From assembly GCA_013002285.1 (NCBI GenBank), contig JABDKJ010000079.1, positions 1-23,124 on the forward strand: 23,124 bases of DNA, given 5' to 3'. Of the stretch, positions 1-9,006 are shown in pieces. Source of the DNA: Flavobacteriales bacterium (GTDB taxonomy: Bacteria > Bacteroidota > Bacteroidia > Flavobacteriales > JABDKJ01). The translations under genes and the position numbers were made by a program. How positions within the stretch are numbered: the stretch's first letter is position 1; every line of letters starts with the position of its first letter. The notes under the pieces were generated by a model. The model was not told where the DNA came from. It did no database searches and saw only the letters and a list, made by a program, of their open reading frames with translations.

Positions 1-526
1 GATCAGGGGTTTATTGCTCATTGAAATGAACAAATTTCAAGATGAACGGGGAACATTCCAAGAACTCTACAATGCAAAAAAATACGAGGATCTTTTACCA
101 AAGCACACTCATTTTGTTCAAGATAATTTTTCCAGATCCAAAAAAAATGTGTTCAGGGGTTTACATTTTCAGTCGCCTCCAATGGCGCAAGGTAAACTTG
201 TTCAAGTCTTAGAAGGAAAAGCTCTTGATCTAGTTGTGGACATTCGAAAAGACTCTAATACCTTTGGAGAATCTTTTACTGTAGAATTATCAGAGACCAA
301 TAATCTGCAGCTATATGTCCCTAGAGGTTTTGCCCATGGTTTTTACTCTTTATCCGAAAACACATTGTTTCACTACAAGTGTGACAATTACTATTCTAGA
401 GAGCATGAACAAACGCTAAAATGGGACGACAAGAAATGGGAATTAGATATTGATAATAGAGCCTTGATCATTTCGGAAAAAGATTTGAAAGGTGTGGCAT
501 TTGCAGATTTTGTCTCGCCATTTTAA
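1..526 (+). CDS. rfbC: dTDP-4-dehydrorhamnose 3,5-epimerase, 5'-truncated by the window edge
   Basis: RmlC/RfbC-type cupin that epimerises C3 and C5 of dTDP-4-keto-6-deoxyglucose in dTDP-L-rhamnose synthesis, in the cytosol. The frame is open from base 2 and reads IRGLLLIEMNKFQDERGTF, matching the family's usual beginning (GLLLIE, then F.DERG.F), so the true start lies upstream. The TTG at 14 and ATG at 26 are internal. Family motifs are visible: FRGLHFQ with the first active-site His, VPRGFAHGF with the second, and the YYSREHEQTLKWDD stretch around the active-site Tyr. Few residues appear to be missing. It is followed 29 bases later by a WecA-like transferase, consistent with a surface-polysaccharide context. 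The family is clear. The exact sugar pathway is inferred, because rfbA, rfbB and rfbD are not in the window. Confidence 0.93.
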   Translation, partial: IRGLLLIEMNKFQDERGTFQELYNAKKYEDLLPKHTHFVQDNFSRSKKNVFRGLHFQSPPMAQGKLVQVLEGKALDLVVDIRKDSNTFGESFTVELSETNNLQLYVPRGFAHGFYSLSENTLFHYKCDNYYSREHEQTLKWDDKKWELDIDNRALIISEKDLKGVAFADFVSPF

Positions 527-555
527 AAGGGTAATTTTGCGATCAGTAAAAAAAA

Positions 556-1644
556 TTGGAAGAGAAGTACCAAATATTCATCACTTACGCTACATTCTTC
601 ATAGGGATCACAGCATTTTCGCTTTTATTGAATTCGATCTTTCTAAAATTTGCGAAAACTTTAGGCATAAGAGATAAAAAAGAGACCGTGATCCGCTGGA
701 GCAGCGAAGTTAAACCAGCTCTTGGCGGTATTTCATTTTTCATTTGCTTTCTAATTGCAGCAGCGATCTTCTCGATATTCTTTGGGTCAGACTCTACAGA
801 AGTAGATAATAGCTCACTTGGTATAATTTTTGCCACTTCTATGGCTTTTTTGATGGGTATGGCGGATGATGCCTATGATACTCGACCTTTCCTGAAATTT
901 TCTGTGCAAATGCTCTGTGGTTTAGTATTGATAACTACAGGCTCAAGCATTCAGATCTTTGGCATAGATTGGCTCAACGATATTTTTACACTTGTTTGGG
1001 TAGTTGGAATGATGAACTCGATAAACATGCTGGACAATATGGATGCTATAAGTTCGCTAGTCTCCTTGTTCATATTGCTCCTGGCACTCATTTATATGGC
1101 TTTACATGGGATGCAGTCTACCCTATTATTCATGGTTTTGATCGGAGTTATTGGGTCCATTGTCGGGTTCTTATTCTATAATTGGCATCCATCAAAGATC
1201 TATATGGGTGATACCGGTAGCCAGTTCCTGGGAATTCTGCTGGCGGCTGTAGGGATCAAGTTTTGCTGGAATGCTACTTCTATCGATGGAGACATCAATG
1301 CATCAAGGCAGATCATCACGGTACTGCTTGTATTCATTTTACCGTTAATAGATACGACCATTGTTACGATCAATAGAATTGGCAGAGGTTCTTCTCCTTT
1401 TGTTGGTGGAAAAGACCATACCACTCATAACTTAGGTTATTTAGGCCTCTCTGACAGCCAAGTGGCTTTTGTATTCGCAGGCATTGCTATTATTTCAGGA
1501 TTGTTGGTTTATTACATCTTCAGGTTTGTAAAAGAATGGAACCACTACATAACGATCGGTTTTTTAGCGTACTTTTTAATAATATTCTTCACCTTGTTCC
1601 TTATTACACGGCACAATATGAAGAAAGGCAAATTATCCACTTGA
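556..1644 (+). CDS. WecA/MraY-family undecaprenyl-phosphate sugar-1-phosphate transferase
   Basis: Polytopic inner-membrane enzyme of the family that moves a sugar-1-phosphate from a UDP-sugar to undecaprenyl phosphate. In this context it is more likely the WecA/TagO type, starting a surface glycan, than MraY. The 362 residues carry the family's conserved cytoplasmic motifs in order: the DD pair at 104-105 (GMADDAYD), NSINMLDNMD at 154-163, GDTGS at 218-222 with a preceding Mg-site Asp region, and KDHTTHN at 286-292 in place of the family's His-rich loop. About ten hydrophobic segments surround these. The only canonical start is TTG at 556, just after an in-frame stop at 547-549 and within an A-rich stretch. 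ATG codons come only much later. It lies 29 bases after rfbC and one base before the next gene, so it is probably in one operon with them. The donor sugar cannot be read from the sequence. Confidence 0.88.
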   Translation: MEEKYQIFITYATFFIGITAFSLLLNSIFLKFAKTLGIRDKKETVIRWSSEVKPALGGISFFICFLIAAAIFSIFFGSDSTEVDNSSLGIIFATSMAFLMGMADDAYDTRPFLKFSVQMLCGLVLITTGSSIQIFGIDWLNDIFTLVWVVGMMNSINMLDNMDAISSLVSLFILLLALIYMALHGMQSTLLFMVLIGVIGSIVGFLFYNWHPSKIYMGDTGSQFLGILLAAVGIKFCWNATSIDGDINASRQIITVLLVFILPLIDTTIVTINRIGRGSSPFVGGKDHTTHNLGYLGLSDSQVAFVFAGIAIISGLLVYYIFRFVKEWNHYITIGFLAYFLIIFFTLFLITRHNMKKGKLST

Positions 1645-1645
1645 A

Positions 1646-2593
1646 ATGAAAAAATTAGTTGTTCCGATAATTATCTTAACAGGACTTACAGTATGGTTTT
1701 TAAATTTTTCGGGGAAAGAAAATAAAGACCAACATTACGAAGACCAATTTGCGAACCACTATAAGATCTTTGCAATAAACTCTCCTGTATCCATGTCGTT
1801 TGCTGGAGAAGTTATGCCCTTGGATATCGTTGATATTCGCGAACGTTTGGATAGAGAACTGATGGTAAATACCTATTGGCAGTCTCAAACTCTTTTACTT
1901 CATAAAAGAGCCAACAGATGGTTCCCTGTCATAGAACCTATTCTTGCTGAGAATAATATCCCCGATGATTTTAAATATCTCTGTGTTGCGGAAAGTGGCT
2001 TAGACAATGTAGTCTCTCCTGCACGTGCAGTAGGTTTCTGGCAGTTCTTAAAAGATACCGGAAGGGAGTATGGATTGGAGATCAACGATGAAGTAGATGA
2101 ACGATACAGTCCGGAAAGGTCAACGGAAGCTGCGTGTAAATATTTAAGAAAGGCCTATGACAAATATGGCTCATGGTCTTTAGCTGCTGCATCTTACAAT
2201 ATGGGTATAAATGGTTTGGACAAACAAATGGATATCCAAAAAGTAAATTCCTACTATGACTTGTTGCTGGGAGAAGAGACCGGTAGATACGTTTTCAGGA
2301 TAGCTGCTTTAAAGGAGATCATGAACAATTCCACGAAATATGGTTTTCATTTTAGGCCAAAAGACCTCTATCCTACCTATGAAACTAAGACCATTGAAGT
2401 GGATACTGCAGTGGTGGATATGTCGATATTGGCAAGCGACAATAATATAAACTATAAGATCCTTAAGATCCTCAATCCATGGTTGCGCAAGCCATACTTA
2501 AAGAACAAGAATAAAAAGACCTACCAAATAAAATTACCAGCTGACAACTCAACAGGCCTCTTAAAACATTCGGAGTCCTCAACTATTAAATGA
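1646..2593 (+). CDS. Lytic transglycosylase (SLT domain), MltD-like without LysM
   Basis: Peptidoglycan-cleaving lytic transglycosylase acting in the periplasm. The 315 residues begin with an uncleaved-looking signal anchor (about residues 3-21, VVPIIILTGLTVWFLNF). The SLT domain runs from about 88 to 240: the catalytic Glu is E116 in CVAESGLD, followed by ARAVGFWQF, then YSPERSTEAACKYLRKAY, and AAASYNMG near residue 185. The tail after 255 resembles the linker found in MltD relatives, but no LysM repeat follows. The ATG at 1646 lies one base after the previous stop, and the stop overlaps the uvrA start by four bases, so translational coupling is likely. Function is well supported at family level. 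The subfamily assignment is an inference. Confidence 0.9.
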   Translation: MKKLVVPIIILTGLTVWFLNFSGKENKDQHYEDQFANHYKIFAINSPVSMSFAGEVMPLDIVDIRERLDRELMVNTYWQSQTLLLHKRANRWFPVIEPILAENNIPDDFKYLCVAESGLDNVVSPARAVGFWQFLKDTGREYGLEINDEVDERYSPERSTEAACKYLRKAYDKYGSWSLAAASYNMGINGLDKQMDIQKVNSYYDLLLGEETGRYVFRIAALKEIMNNSTKYGFHFRPKDLYPTYETKTIEVDTAVVDMSILASDNNINYKILKILNPWLRKPYLKNKNKKTYQIKLPADNSTGLLKHSESSTIK

Positions 2594-5436
2594 CAAAAAA
2601 CCTTCAATCTGATAAATTCATAGAGGTTATTGGGGCTCGGGTCCACAACCTTCAGAATATAGATGTAAGTATTCCCAGAAATAGCCTTGTTGTAATAACA
2701 GGGTTGAGCGGAAGTGGCAAGTCTTCTTTGGCTTTTGACACGATCTATGCAGAAGGCCAGAGAAGGTATATTGAAACGTTTTCTGCCTATGCTCGTCAGT
2801 TCCTTGGAAATCTGGAAAGACCAGATGTAGATAAGATCACTGGTTTGAGTCCTGTTATCTCAATTGAGCAGAAAACCATTTCAAGGAACCCAAGGTCTAC
2901 AGTGGGCACGATCACAGAGATCTATGATTTCATTCGTCTATTGTATGCAAGAATAGCCGATTCCTTTTCTTACAATACGGGTGAGAAAATGATCAGGTAT
3001 ACCAAAGAACAGATCATTGACCTGATCGCTAAAGAATACCAGGGCAAGAAGATCATGATATTGGCTCCTGTTGTAAAAGGTAGAAAGGGACACTACAGAG
3101 AGCTGTTCCAACAGATATTAAAAATGGGCTTTCTGCGTGCTCGTGTTGATGGAGAGATCAAAGACCTTAGCGAAAAAGTGGAGCTCAACAGGTATCAGAT
3201 CCACGACATTGAGATAGTCATTGATAGATTGGATCTGGACTCCCTATTCGATAAGAGACTTGCCGAAACTGTGAAAGTGGCTCTAAAGCATGGAAAAGGG
3301 ATGCTTCAGGTATTAGACGTAGACGAGGACAAAGCCAGATATTTCTCTCAACATTTGATGTGCCCCTCCACAGGGATCTCTTATCCTGAGCCGGAGCCGA
3401 ACTTATTTTCATTTAATTCTCCATATGGCTATTGCAAAAAATGCAACGGTCTAGGTGAAATATCACAAGCAGATAAAAAGAAAATAATTCCAGTAATGTC
3501 CAAGTCCATTTATGGTGGTGGAATTATTCCCCTTGGAAGCCACAAAGAGAATTGGATATTCAAACAGATCGCAGCGATCCTTAAGAAGGAAGGGCTTAAA
3601 CTGAAAACACCGATCAAAGACATTCCTGAAGACACACTGAGTAAGATCTTGCATGGTACGAATGAACACCTGAAGATAGAGACAGCTACTGGGATCAATC
3701 AATATTCTGTGAACTTCGAGGGCGTTGTCAATTTTGTTGTGAGGCAAGCCAAAGAATCGCAAACCAAGTCGATCCTGAAATGGGCAAATAGCTTTATGGA
3801 CAAGGTGCAATGCCCAGATTGTAAAGGAAGTAGGTTAAAAGATGAGGCGCTTTATTTCAAGATAAACGCGAAAAACATATCGGAATTGGCCAACATGGAC
3901 ATTTCCGAACTAGCAGTTTGGTTTCAAGACGTTCACAAGCATCTGAATAAAAAGCAATTGACCATTGCAAGAGAAGCATTGAAAGAGATCAATAATAAAC
4001 TGTCCTTTCTGATGGACGTAGGATTGAATTATTTGACGCTTAACCGATCCGCAAAAACACTTTCGGGAGGAGAGGCACAGAGAATTCGTTTGGCCACTCA
4101 AATAGGATCCAAGCTAGTTGGTGTTCTCTATATACTTGATGAACCGAGTATTGGGCTACATCAGCGAGATAATGAAAGACTTATAAACTCGCTGAAGAAA
4201 CTTCGCGATAGTGGCAATTCAGTGATCGTGGTAGAACACGATAAAGAGATCATGTTCGAGGCCGACCACATCCTGGACATTGGCCCTGGTGCAGGCGTAT
4301 TAGGTGGAAAAGTCGTGGCCGAAGGCAACATCAAAAACATCACAAAAAATGGTTCTGTAACATCGGCTTATCTCACAGGGAAAGATGAGATCACAGTTCC
4401 GACTGAACGCAGAAAGGGCAATGGGAAGAAACTAAGATTGACTGGTGCTTCAGGACACAATTTGAGAAATGTGGATGTTGAGTTTCCTTTAGGCAAATTC
4501 ATTTGCATTACCGGTGTTTCAGGAAGTGGAAAATCTTCATTGATAAATCAAACATTATATCCGCTTCTTAACAATTACTATTTCCATGCAGACAGGCCGA
4601 GCTTGCCTCATAAAAAAGTAAAAGGCCTAGACCATTTGGATAAGGTGATCGAGATCAACCAATCTCCTATTGGACGGACACCTCGTTCAAATCCTGCGAC
4701 TTATACCAAGGTATTTTCAGACATCAGGAATTTATATGCCTTGTTGCCTGAAGCAAAGATCAGAGGATACAAGGCAGGAAGATTCTCTTTCAACACTGCT
4801 GGAGGCCGTTGTGAAACATGTAAAGGTGGAGGTCTAAGATCCATAGAAATGAATTTTTTACCTGATGTATATGTTAGCTGCGAAAGCTGTGGAGGGAAAC
4901 GCTATAACAGGGAAACACTTGAAGTAAGATATAAAGGCAAGTCCATTGCAGATGTATTGGATATGGACATCAATGAAGCCACTGAATTCTTTTCTGAACA
5001 TCCTAAGATCTCCCGGATCTTAAGAACACTGCAAGATGTTGGACTTGGATACCTATCCCTGGGACAGCAAAGTACTACGCTTTCAGGTGGAGAAGCGCAA
5101 AGGGTAAAACTCTCGAGCGAACTTTCAAAGATCGGAACTGGTAACACCTTTTATATTCTTGACGAACCAACAACGGGTCTTCATTTTCATGATATCAAAC
5201 AGCTTATCTCAGTATTGGACCGATTGGTTGATAATGGGAATACGGTTTGCGTGATCGAACACAACTTGGACATCGTAAAAGTTGCCGATCATGTTATAGA
5301 TCTTGGCCCAGAAGGTGGAAACGGTGGTGGTCATATCGTATTTGCAGGTACACCAGAAGAACTTGCGGCATCAGGAGAAGGGAATACCTCTGCATACTTA
5401 GCAAAGGAGCTGGACCCACAGCCCTCGGAAGCCTAA
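2590..5436 (+). CDS. uvrA: Excinuclease ABC subunit A
   Basis: DNA-damage recognition ATPase of nucleotide excision repair, which loads UvrB. The 948 residues show the full duplicated ABC architecture: first Walker A GLSGSGKSS at 38-46, signature LSGGEAQR at 491-498 followed by ILDEPSIGLHQRD, second Walker A GVSGSGKSS at 642-650, then a second LSGGEAQR and ILDEPTTGLHFHD near the C terminus. The C-terminal zinc module is intact (C741, C744, C764, C767). The first zinc module is incomplete: C258-P-S-T261 replaces the usual CxxC, while C282 and C285 are present. The ATG overlaps the preceding stop (ATGA). The stop codon overlaps that of the convergent ligA by four bases. No uvrB or uvrC is in the window. 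Confidence 0.98.
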   Translation: MTKNLQSDKFIEVIGARVHNLQNIDVSIPRNSLVVITGLSGSGKSSLAFDTIYAEGQRRYIETFSAYARQFLGNLERPDVDKITGLSPVISIEQKTISRNPRSTVGTITEIYDFIRLLYARIADSFSYNTGEKMIRYTKEQIIDLIAKEYQGKKIMILAPVVKGRKGHYRELFQQILKMGFLRARVDGEIKDLSEKVELNRYQIHDIEIVIDRLDLDSLFDKRLAETVKVALKHGKGMLQVLDVDEDKARYFSQHLMCPSTGISYPEPEPNLFSFNSPYGYCKKCNGLGEISQADKKKIIPVMSKSIYGGGIIPLGSHKENWIFKQIAAILKKEGLKLKTPIKDIPEDTLSKILHGTNEHLKIETATGINQYSVNFEGVVNFVVRQAKESQTKSILKWANSFMDKVQCPDCKGSRLKDEALYFKINAKNISELANMDISELAVWFQDVHKHLNKKQLTIAREALKEINNKLSFLMDVGLNYLTLNRSAKTLSGGEAQRIRLATQIGSKLVGVLYILDEPSIGLHQRDNERLINSLKKLRDSGNSVIVVEHDKEIMFEADHILDIGPGAGVLGGKVVAEGNIKNITKNGSVTSAYLTGKDEITVPTERRKGNGKKLRLTGASGHNLRNVDVEFPLGKFICITGVSGSGKSSLINQTLYPLLNNYYFHADRPSLPHKKVKGLDHLDKVIEINQSPIGRTPRSNPATYTKVFSDIRNLYALLPEAKIRGYKAGRFSFNTAGGRCETCKGGGLRSIEMNFLPDVYVSCESCGGKRYNRETLEVRYKGKSIADVLDMDINEATEFFSEHPKISRILRTLQDVGLGYLSLGQQSTTLSGGEAQRVKLSSELSKIGTGNTFYILDEPTTGLHFHDIKQLISVLDRLVDNGNTVCVIEHNLDIVKVADHVIDLGPEGGNGGGHIVFAGTPEELAASGEGNTSAYLAKELDPQPSEA

Positions 5437-7448
5437 GCGATCATATCAATTAGTTCTTGTTCGCTGAGAATGGGCACACCTAATTTATCCGCCTTTGCCT
5501 TTTTACTTGGACCCATATTGTCGCCAGCTACGACATAGCTTGTTTTTCCAGAAATGGAACCTGACAGCTTTCCTCCGTTCTTTTCGATCTCAGCTTTTAT
5601 CTCATCCCTACTGAATTGCTGAAAGACACCGGAAACTACAAATGTGCTTCCAGCAAGCTTTTGGCTCATTCCCTCTAGCTGACCATCATCCAATTCAAAT
5701 TGAAGCCCTTTGCCTTTCAACTCTTCGACCAATGCTCTGTTCTGCTCCTGACCGAAGAATTCAATGACACTTTCTGCGATCCTATCTCCTATTTCGTCTA
5801 TGGCGATCAGTTCCTCAAAACTTGCGGACATCAATGCATCAATATTTTTGAAGTGTCTTGCCAGTTTCTTTGCGACCGTTTCGCCCACATAGCGGATCCC
5901 CATTGCGAAGAGGACGCGCTCGAAAGGAACCTTCTTCGAAGCTTCAAGTCCTTCCAGTAGATTGGTAACGGTCTTCTCTGCCATTCTTTCCAAGGGCAGC
6001 AATTGTTCTGACCGAAGTGAATAAAGACCCGCATAATTATTGATCAATCCTTCACTTACCAATTGATCTATCGTCTCTACGCCCATGCCGTCTATATTCA
6101 TAGCTTTTCGACCGATGAAATGCTCTATCCTTCCTTTTACCTGTGGAGGACAAGCCATATCATTGGGACAGAAATGCTGAGCTTCTCCTTCTTTTCTTAT
6201 AAGTTCAGTACTGCATTCCGGGCAGTGACTTGCATATTTTAAAGGCACAAGATCAGTATCCCGGAACTCAAGATCCACAGAAGTGATCTTGGGAATGATC
6301 TCTCCTCCCTTCTCTACGAATACCTGATCTCCTACTCGAACATCCAGTTTCTCTATTTGGTCTGCATTGTGCAATGATGCTCTCTTAACTGTTGTTCCTC
6401 CCAATAGAACAGGCTCTAAATTTGCCACTGGTGTGATCGCCCCAGTTCTGCCCACTTGATAAGTAACTGCATTCAACCGTGTCCGAACGGATTCTGACTT
6501 GAACTTGAATGCGATCGCCCAACGTGGGGACTTAGAAGTGTATCCCAATTGCTTTTGATGCTGATAGGAATTCACTTTGATGACAATGCCATCAATATCG
6601 AATTCCAAATTGGTCCTCTGCTTATCCCAATAGTCAATGAACTCCAAGATCTCTTCAATGTTCTTGCATCGCTGAATATATCGGTCCTGTACGCTCGGGA
6701 TCTTGAAACCCCATTTCCCTGCTTCGACAACACGGCTGTAGTGATCTTCATGCGGAAGCTCTTCTCCATAAAGTCCATAGAGATAAGCGTCCAATCCACG
6801 CTTAGCTACTTCAGACGAGTCCTGCAATTTTAATGAACCTGATGCCGTATTACGAGGATTCATGTATGCCTCCAAGCCTTCCTTTGCTCTGATTTCGTTC
6901 AATTTATCGAATTGAGGACGCGGAAGAACTATCTCCCCTCTGATCTCGAATTTGGCTGGAAAATCGCCATTTAATTTCATGGGGATAGAACGTATGGTCT
7001 TGACATTGGCCGTTACTTGTTCCCCTTCCTGGCCATTGCCCCTTGTTACAGCAGAAACCAAATTCCCCTTTTCATAGGTGATACCGATCGCCACACCGTC
7101 ATATTTGAGTTCACAGGTGTAATCCAATTCTCCATCCACCATCTTTTGAGCACGTGTTTCGAAATCTTTTATTTCTTCAATGGAATAGCTGTTATCCAAT
7201 GAGAGCATAGGATAAACATGTTTGACCTTTGGAAAATTCTTAGTGATATCTCCTCCCACTCTTTTAGTCGGACTATGATCATCAGCAAACTCTGGGAATT
7301 GTTCTTCCAATGACTGCAATTCCTGCAACATCATGTCAAAGTCATAGTCACTAATAGTGGGTTTGTTCAGCACATAATAATTGTGATTGTGTTGTCTCAA
7401 TTCTTCTGAAAGCTTTTCTATGGTCTTTTTGGCTGCAGTCTTATCCAT
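5433..7448 (-). CDS. ligA: NAD-dependent DNA ligase
   Basis: Seals nicks in duplex DNA in replication and repair using NAD+. The 671 residues match the family's usual length and domain order: Ia domain with HNHNYYVLNKPTISDYDFD near the start (NAD binding), the adenylation domain with nucleophile K115 in ELKYDG, OB fold (PVANLEPVLLGGTTVKRASLHN), a four-Cys zinc finger (CPEC, then CPND and CPPQ), helix-hairpin-helix repeats (ALMSASFEELIAIDEIG) and a C-terminal BRCT domain (about 595-671, with GSISGKTSYVVAGDNMGPSKKAKA). The ATG at 7448 follows a probable promoter at 7483-7490. The gene is convergent with uvrA and shares its stop region. Confidence 0.98.
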   Translation of the reverse strand: MDKTAAKKTIEKLSEELRQHNHNYYVLNKPTISDYDFDMMLQELQSLEEQFPEFADDHSPTKRVGGDITKNFPKVKHVYPMLSLDNSYSIEEIKDFETRAQKMVDGELDYTCELKYDGVAIGITYEKGNLVSAVTRGNGQEGEQVTANVKTIRSIPMKLNGDFPAKFEIRGEIVLPRPQFDKLNEIRAKEGLEAYMNPRNTASGSLKLQDSSEVAKRGLDAYLYGLYGEELPHEDHYSRVVEAGKWGFKIPSVQDRYIQRCKNIEEILEFIDYWDKQRTNLEFDIDGIVIKVNSYQHQKQLGYTSKSPRWAIAFKFKSESVRTRLNAVTYQVGRTGAITPVANLEPVLLGGTTVKRASLHNADQIEKLDVRVGDQVFVEKGGEIIPKITSVDLEFRDTDLVPLKYASHCPECSTELIRKEGEAQHFCPNDMACPPQVKGRIEHFIGRKAMNIDGMGVETIDQLVSEGLINNYAGLYSLRSEQLLPLERMAEKTVTNLLEGLEASKKVPFERVLFAMGIRYVGETVAKKLARHFKNIDALMSASFEELIAIDEIGDRIAESVIEFFGQEQNRALVEELKGKGLQFELDDGQLEGMSQKLAGSTFVVSGVFQQFSRDEIKAEIEKNGGKLSGSISGKTSYVVAGDNMGPSKKAKADKLGVPILSEQELIDMIA

Positions 7449-7482
7449 CGTTGAATTAAGATCACAATTTAGAGATATTGCG

Positions 7483-7490
7483 CAAATCTA
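7483..7490 (-). promoter_or_regulatory. Predicted -7 promoter element of ligA
   Basis: On the minus strand the octamer is TAGATTTG, an exact match to the Bacteroidota TAnnTTTG element, followed by CGC. It predicts a leader of roughly 30 bases before the ligA ATG. No good TTG or TTTG is seen 17-23 bases upstream, so this is a half-supported promoter. Confidence 0.45.
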
Positions 7491-7518
7491 GAAGTTCATT
7501 TTGATCTCTAATTCGGTT

Positions 7519-8424
7519 CTACACCTTTTCGAATACTAATCTATAATGATCCATGATCTCCCTTTCGAAACAAACTTTGTTAGGGTTGATATTAAAAACA
7601 GCCATTCGATGTCTGAACTCTTTATCCGTAAAATAGTTAGGGATCAGAGTGAGATATAGCCAGTACTTGTACAAATTGAATTTCCTGAAATTCTTTCTCC
7701 ATTGCTTAATGGTTTCAATATAATCCAGTCTGCCACTGCTTTTTGAAATAAGTTTAAATCCCGGCTCTGCATTTCGAATGATCATTTCATCACCATAAGG
7801 TAGCCAAGACCCAGGAAATTGCTTGACCATCAATGCCATTATATACTCGTCTGAATCTTTGTGGGCGTTGATATCCATGTCTTCAATGGGGATCATATTC
7901 TTACTAAAGGTCATAGTCTGTAAGTAGAATCGCCCTCCATTAGGCAATAGATCATAGACAGTATTGAAAAAGTTCTTATACACTTGTTCTTGCTTTCCAT
8001 CTATACATTCTTGTAATGAGCAGAAATGCTCAAAGGCACCTGAACTGGCAATGGCATCGAACGTACCAAAGTCCGCTGGAACAACAGTTCTCACATCCTT
8101 AATATGAACGTCTAAACCATTTGCTTTGCATGCCCTCGCTTGTCCGTCCGACAAGGTTAATCCAATACAGTTTGCTCCTCTATCATTAGTGATATACTTC
8201 ATAAATGGTCCCCAACCGCAGCCCATGTCCAAGACCTTAGTTCCCTTGGAGATATTTAAGCTATCCGCAATGAATTCATGTTTCCTTCTTTGAGCTTCTT
8301 TGAGGGACATACTAAAATCTCCATCATATTTTGCACCACTAAAATCAGCCATTTCCCCAAAGCTCGATCGAAAGATCTTGTCAATAGTGGAATATGCAAA
8401 ATCTAGATCCTTTTTTGTAGCCAT
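7519..8424 (-). CDS. Cyclopropane-fatty-acid-synthase-type SAM methyltransferase
   Basis: Class I methyltransferase of the cyclopropane-fatty-acyl-phospholipid synthase and mycolic-acid methyltransferase family, which modifies acyl chains of membrane lipids using S-adenosylmethionine. Of the 301 residues, VLDMGCGWGPFMKYI at 64-78 is the SAM-binding loop with the family's GCGWG. IGLTLSDGQA at 87-96 matches the GxTLSxxQ segment, and SSGAFEHF at 127-134 matches the conserved FEHF motif. It lacks the extra N-terminal domain of the longer E. coli Cfa. It could instead act on another lipophilic or small-molecule substrate. The ATG at 8424 gives a complete N terminus. The neighbours (ligA, TonB-domain protein) do not inform function. 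Confidence 0.82.
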   Translation of the reverse strand: MATKKDLDFAYSTIDKIFRSSFGEMADFSGAKYDGDFSMSLKEAQRRKHEFIADSLNISKGTKVLDMGCGWGPFMKYITNDRGANCIGLTLSDGQARACKANGLDVHIKDVRTVVPADFGTFDAIASSGAFEHFCSLQECIDGKQEQVYKNFFNTVYDLLPNGGRFYLQTMTFSKNMIPIEDMDINAHKDSDEYIMALMVKQFPGSWLPYGDEMIIRNAEPGFKLISKSSGRLDYIETIKQWRKNFRKFNLYKYWLYLTLIPNYFTDKEFRHRMAVFNINPNKVCFEREIMDHYRLVFEKV

Positions 8425-8467
8425 TGAAATGTGTGTTTAATTTCTGTGTGATCTACAGATCGCAGGT

Positions 8468-8502
8468 CTAAAATACGAAAGCATTTGGAAATCGAGGACA
8501 AA
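8468..8502 (-). promoter_or_regulatory. Possible promoter of the CFA-type methyltransferase
   Basis: On the minus strand TTTG (8502-8499) is followed after 23 bases by TATTTTAG (8475-8468), one mismatch from TAnnTTTG. It would give a leader of about 40 bases. The spacer is at the long end of the accepted range. Confidence 0.3.
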
Positions 8503-8562
8503 GATTGAATTGATGATAAAACGACTTTCTGCAAACGATAAAAGATCTTCGTTAGTACGGAA

Positions 8563-8997
8563 CTATTCTCCCTTCAAAGGTTTATCCTTCGTAATTGCAA
8601 ATTTTATTGGCAATGTATATTGCACACTTACTGCTTTGCCTTTTTGCATTCCTGGTTTCCAATTTGGCATTTTTGAAACCACTCTTAAGGCTTCCCTATC
8701 GCAACCGTTGCCAATACCTCTTAAAACTTTCGAGTCTGTAATATTTCCATCTTTACGAACAACAAAGGAAACATAGACCACACCCTGCTTTCCGCTCTCT
8801 CTGGCAATTTCCGGATACTTGATGTTCTCTCCTAAATATTTCATGAGGGCATCCATACCACCAGGGAATTCCGGCATTTGCTCAACAGTGGTAAAAACAC
8901 TTTCTTCTTTTTGATCATTCGGGTCTTGAGCATTTACGGATGTCACAGACATCAAAGCAATACCCGTTAAGGCTATCATTAGTATTCTTTTCATCAC
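8563..8997 (-). CDS. Secreted TonB C-terminal-domain protein
   Basis: The 144-residue protein has a cleavable signal peptide (residues 1-24, ending SVNA-Q). A TonB C-terminal domain spans roughly 55-137: KYPEIARESGKQGVVYVSFVVRKDG, then CDREALRVVSKMPNWKPG and VQYTLPIKF. True TonB proteins have an uncleaved N-terminal anchor and a Pro-rich periplasm-spanning linker. Neither is present, so this is probably a periplasmic stand-alone domain and not an energy transducer tied to ExbB/ExbD. Such proteins are common in Bacteroidota and their role is not settled. It is encoded upstream of the CFA-type gene on the same strand with a 138-base gap. Domain recognition is solid, function is open. Confidence 0.85.
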   Translation of the reverse strand: MMKRILMIALTGIALMSVTSVNAQDPNDQKEESVFTTVEQMPEFPGGMDALMKYLGENIKYPEIARESGKQGVVYVSFVVRKDGNITDSKVLRGIGNGCDREALRVVSKMPNWKPGMQKGKAVSVQYTLPIKFAITKDKPLKGE

Positions 8998-9006
8998 TAC
9001 TTTTAG

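Noticed and set aside
14..28. Taking TTG 14 or ATG 26 as the rfbC start
   Set aside because: The frame upstream of these codons already encodes the conserved RGLLLIE beginning, so the gene continues off the left edge.
7469..7511. Inverted repeat TTAGAGAT / ATCTCTAA around the ligA -7 box
   Set aside because: The arms are eight bases but 27 bases apart with no T run. It is AT-rich and could arise by chance, so it was not called a terminator or operator.
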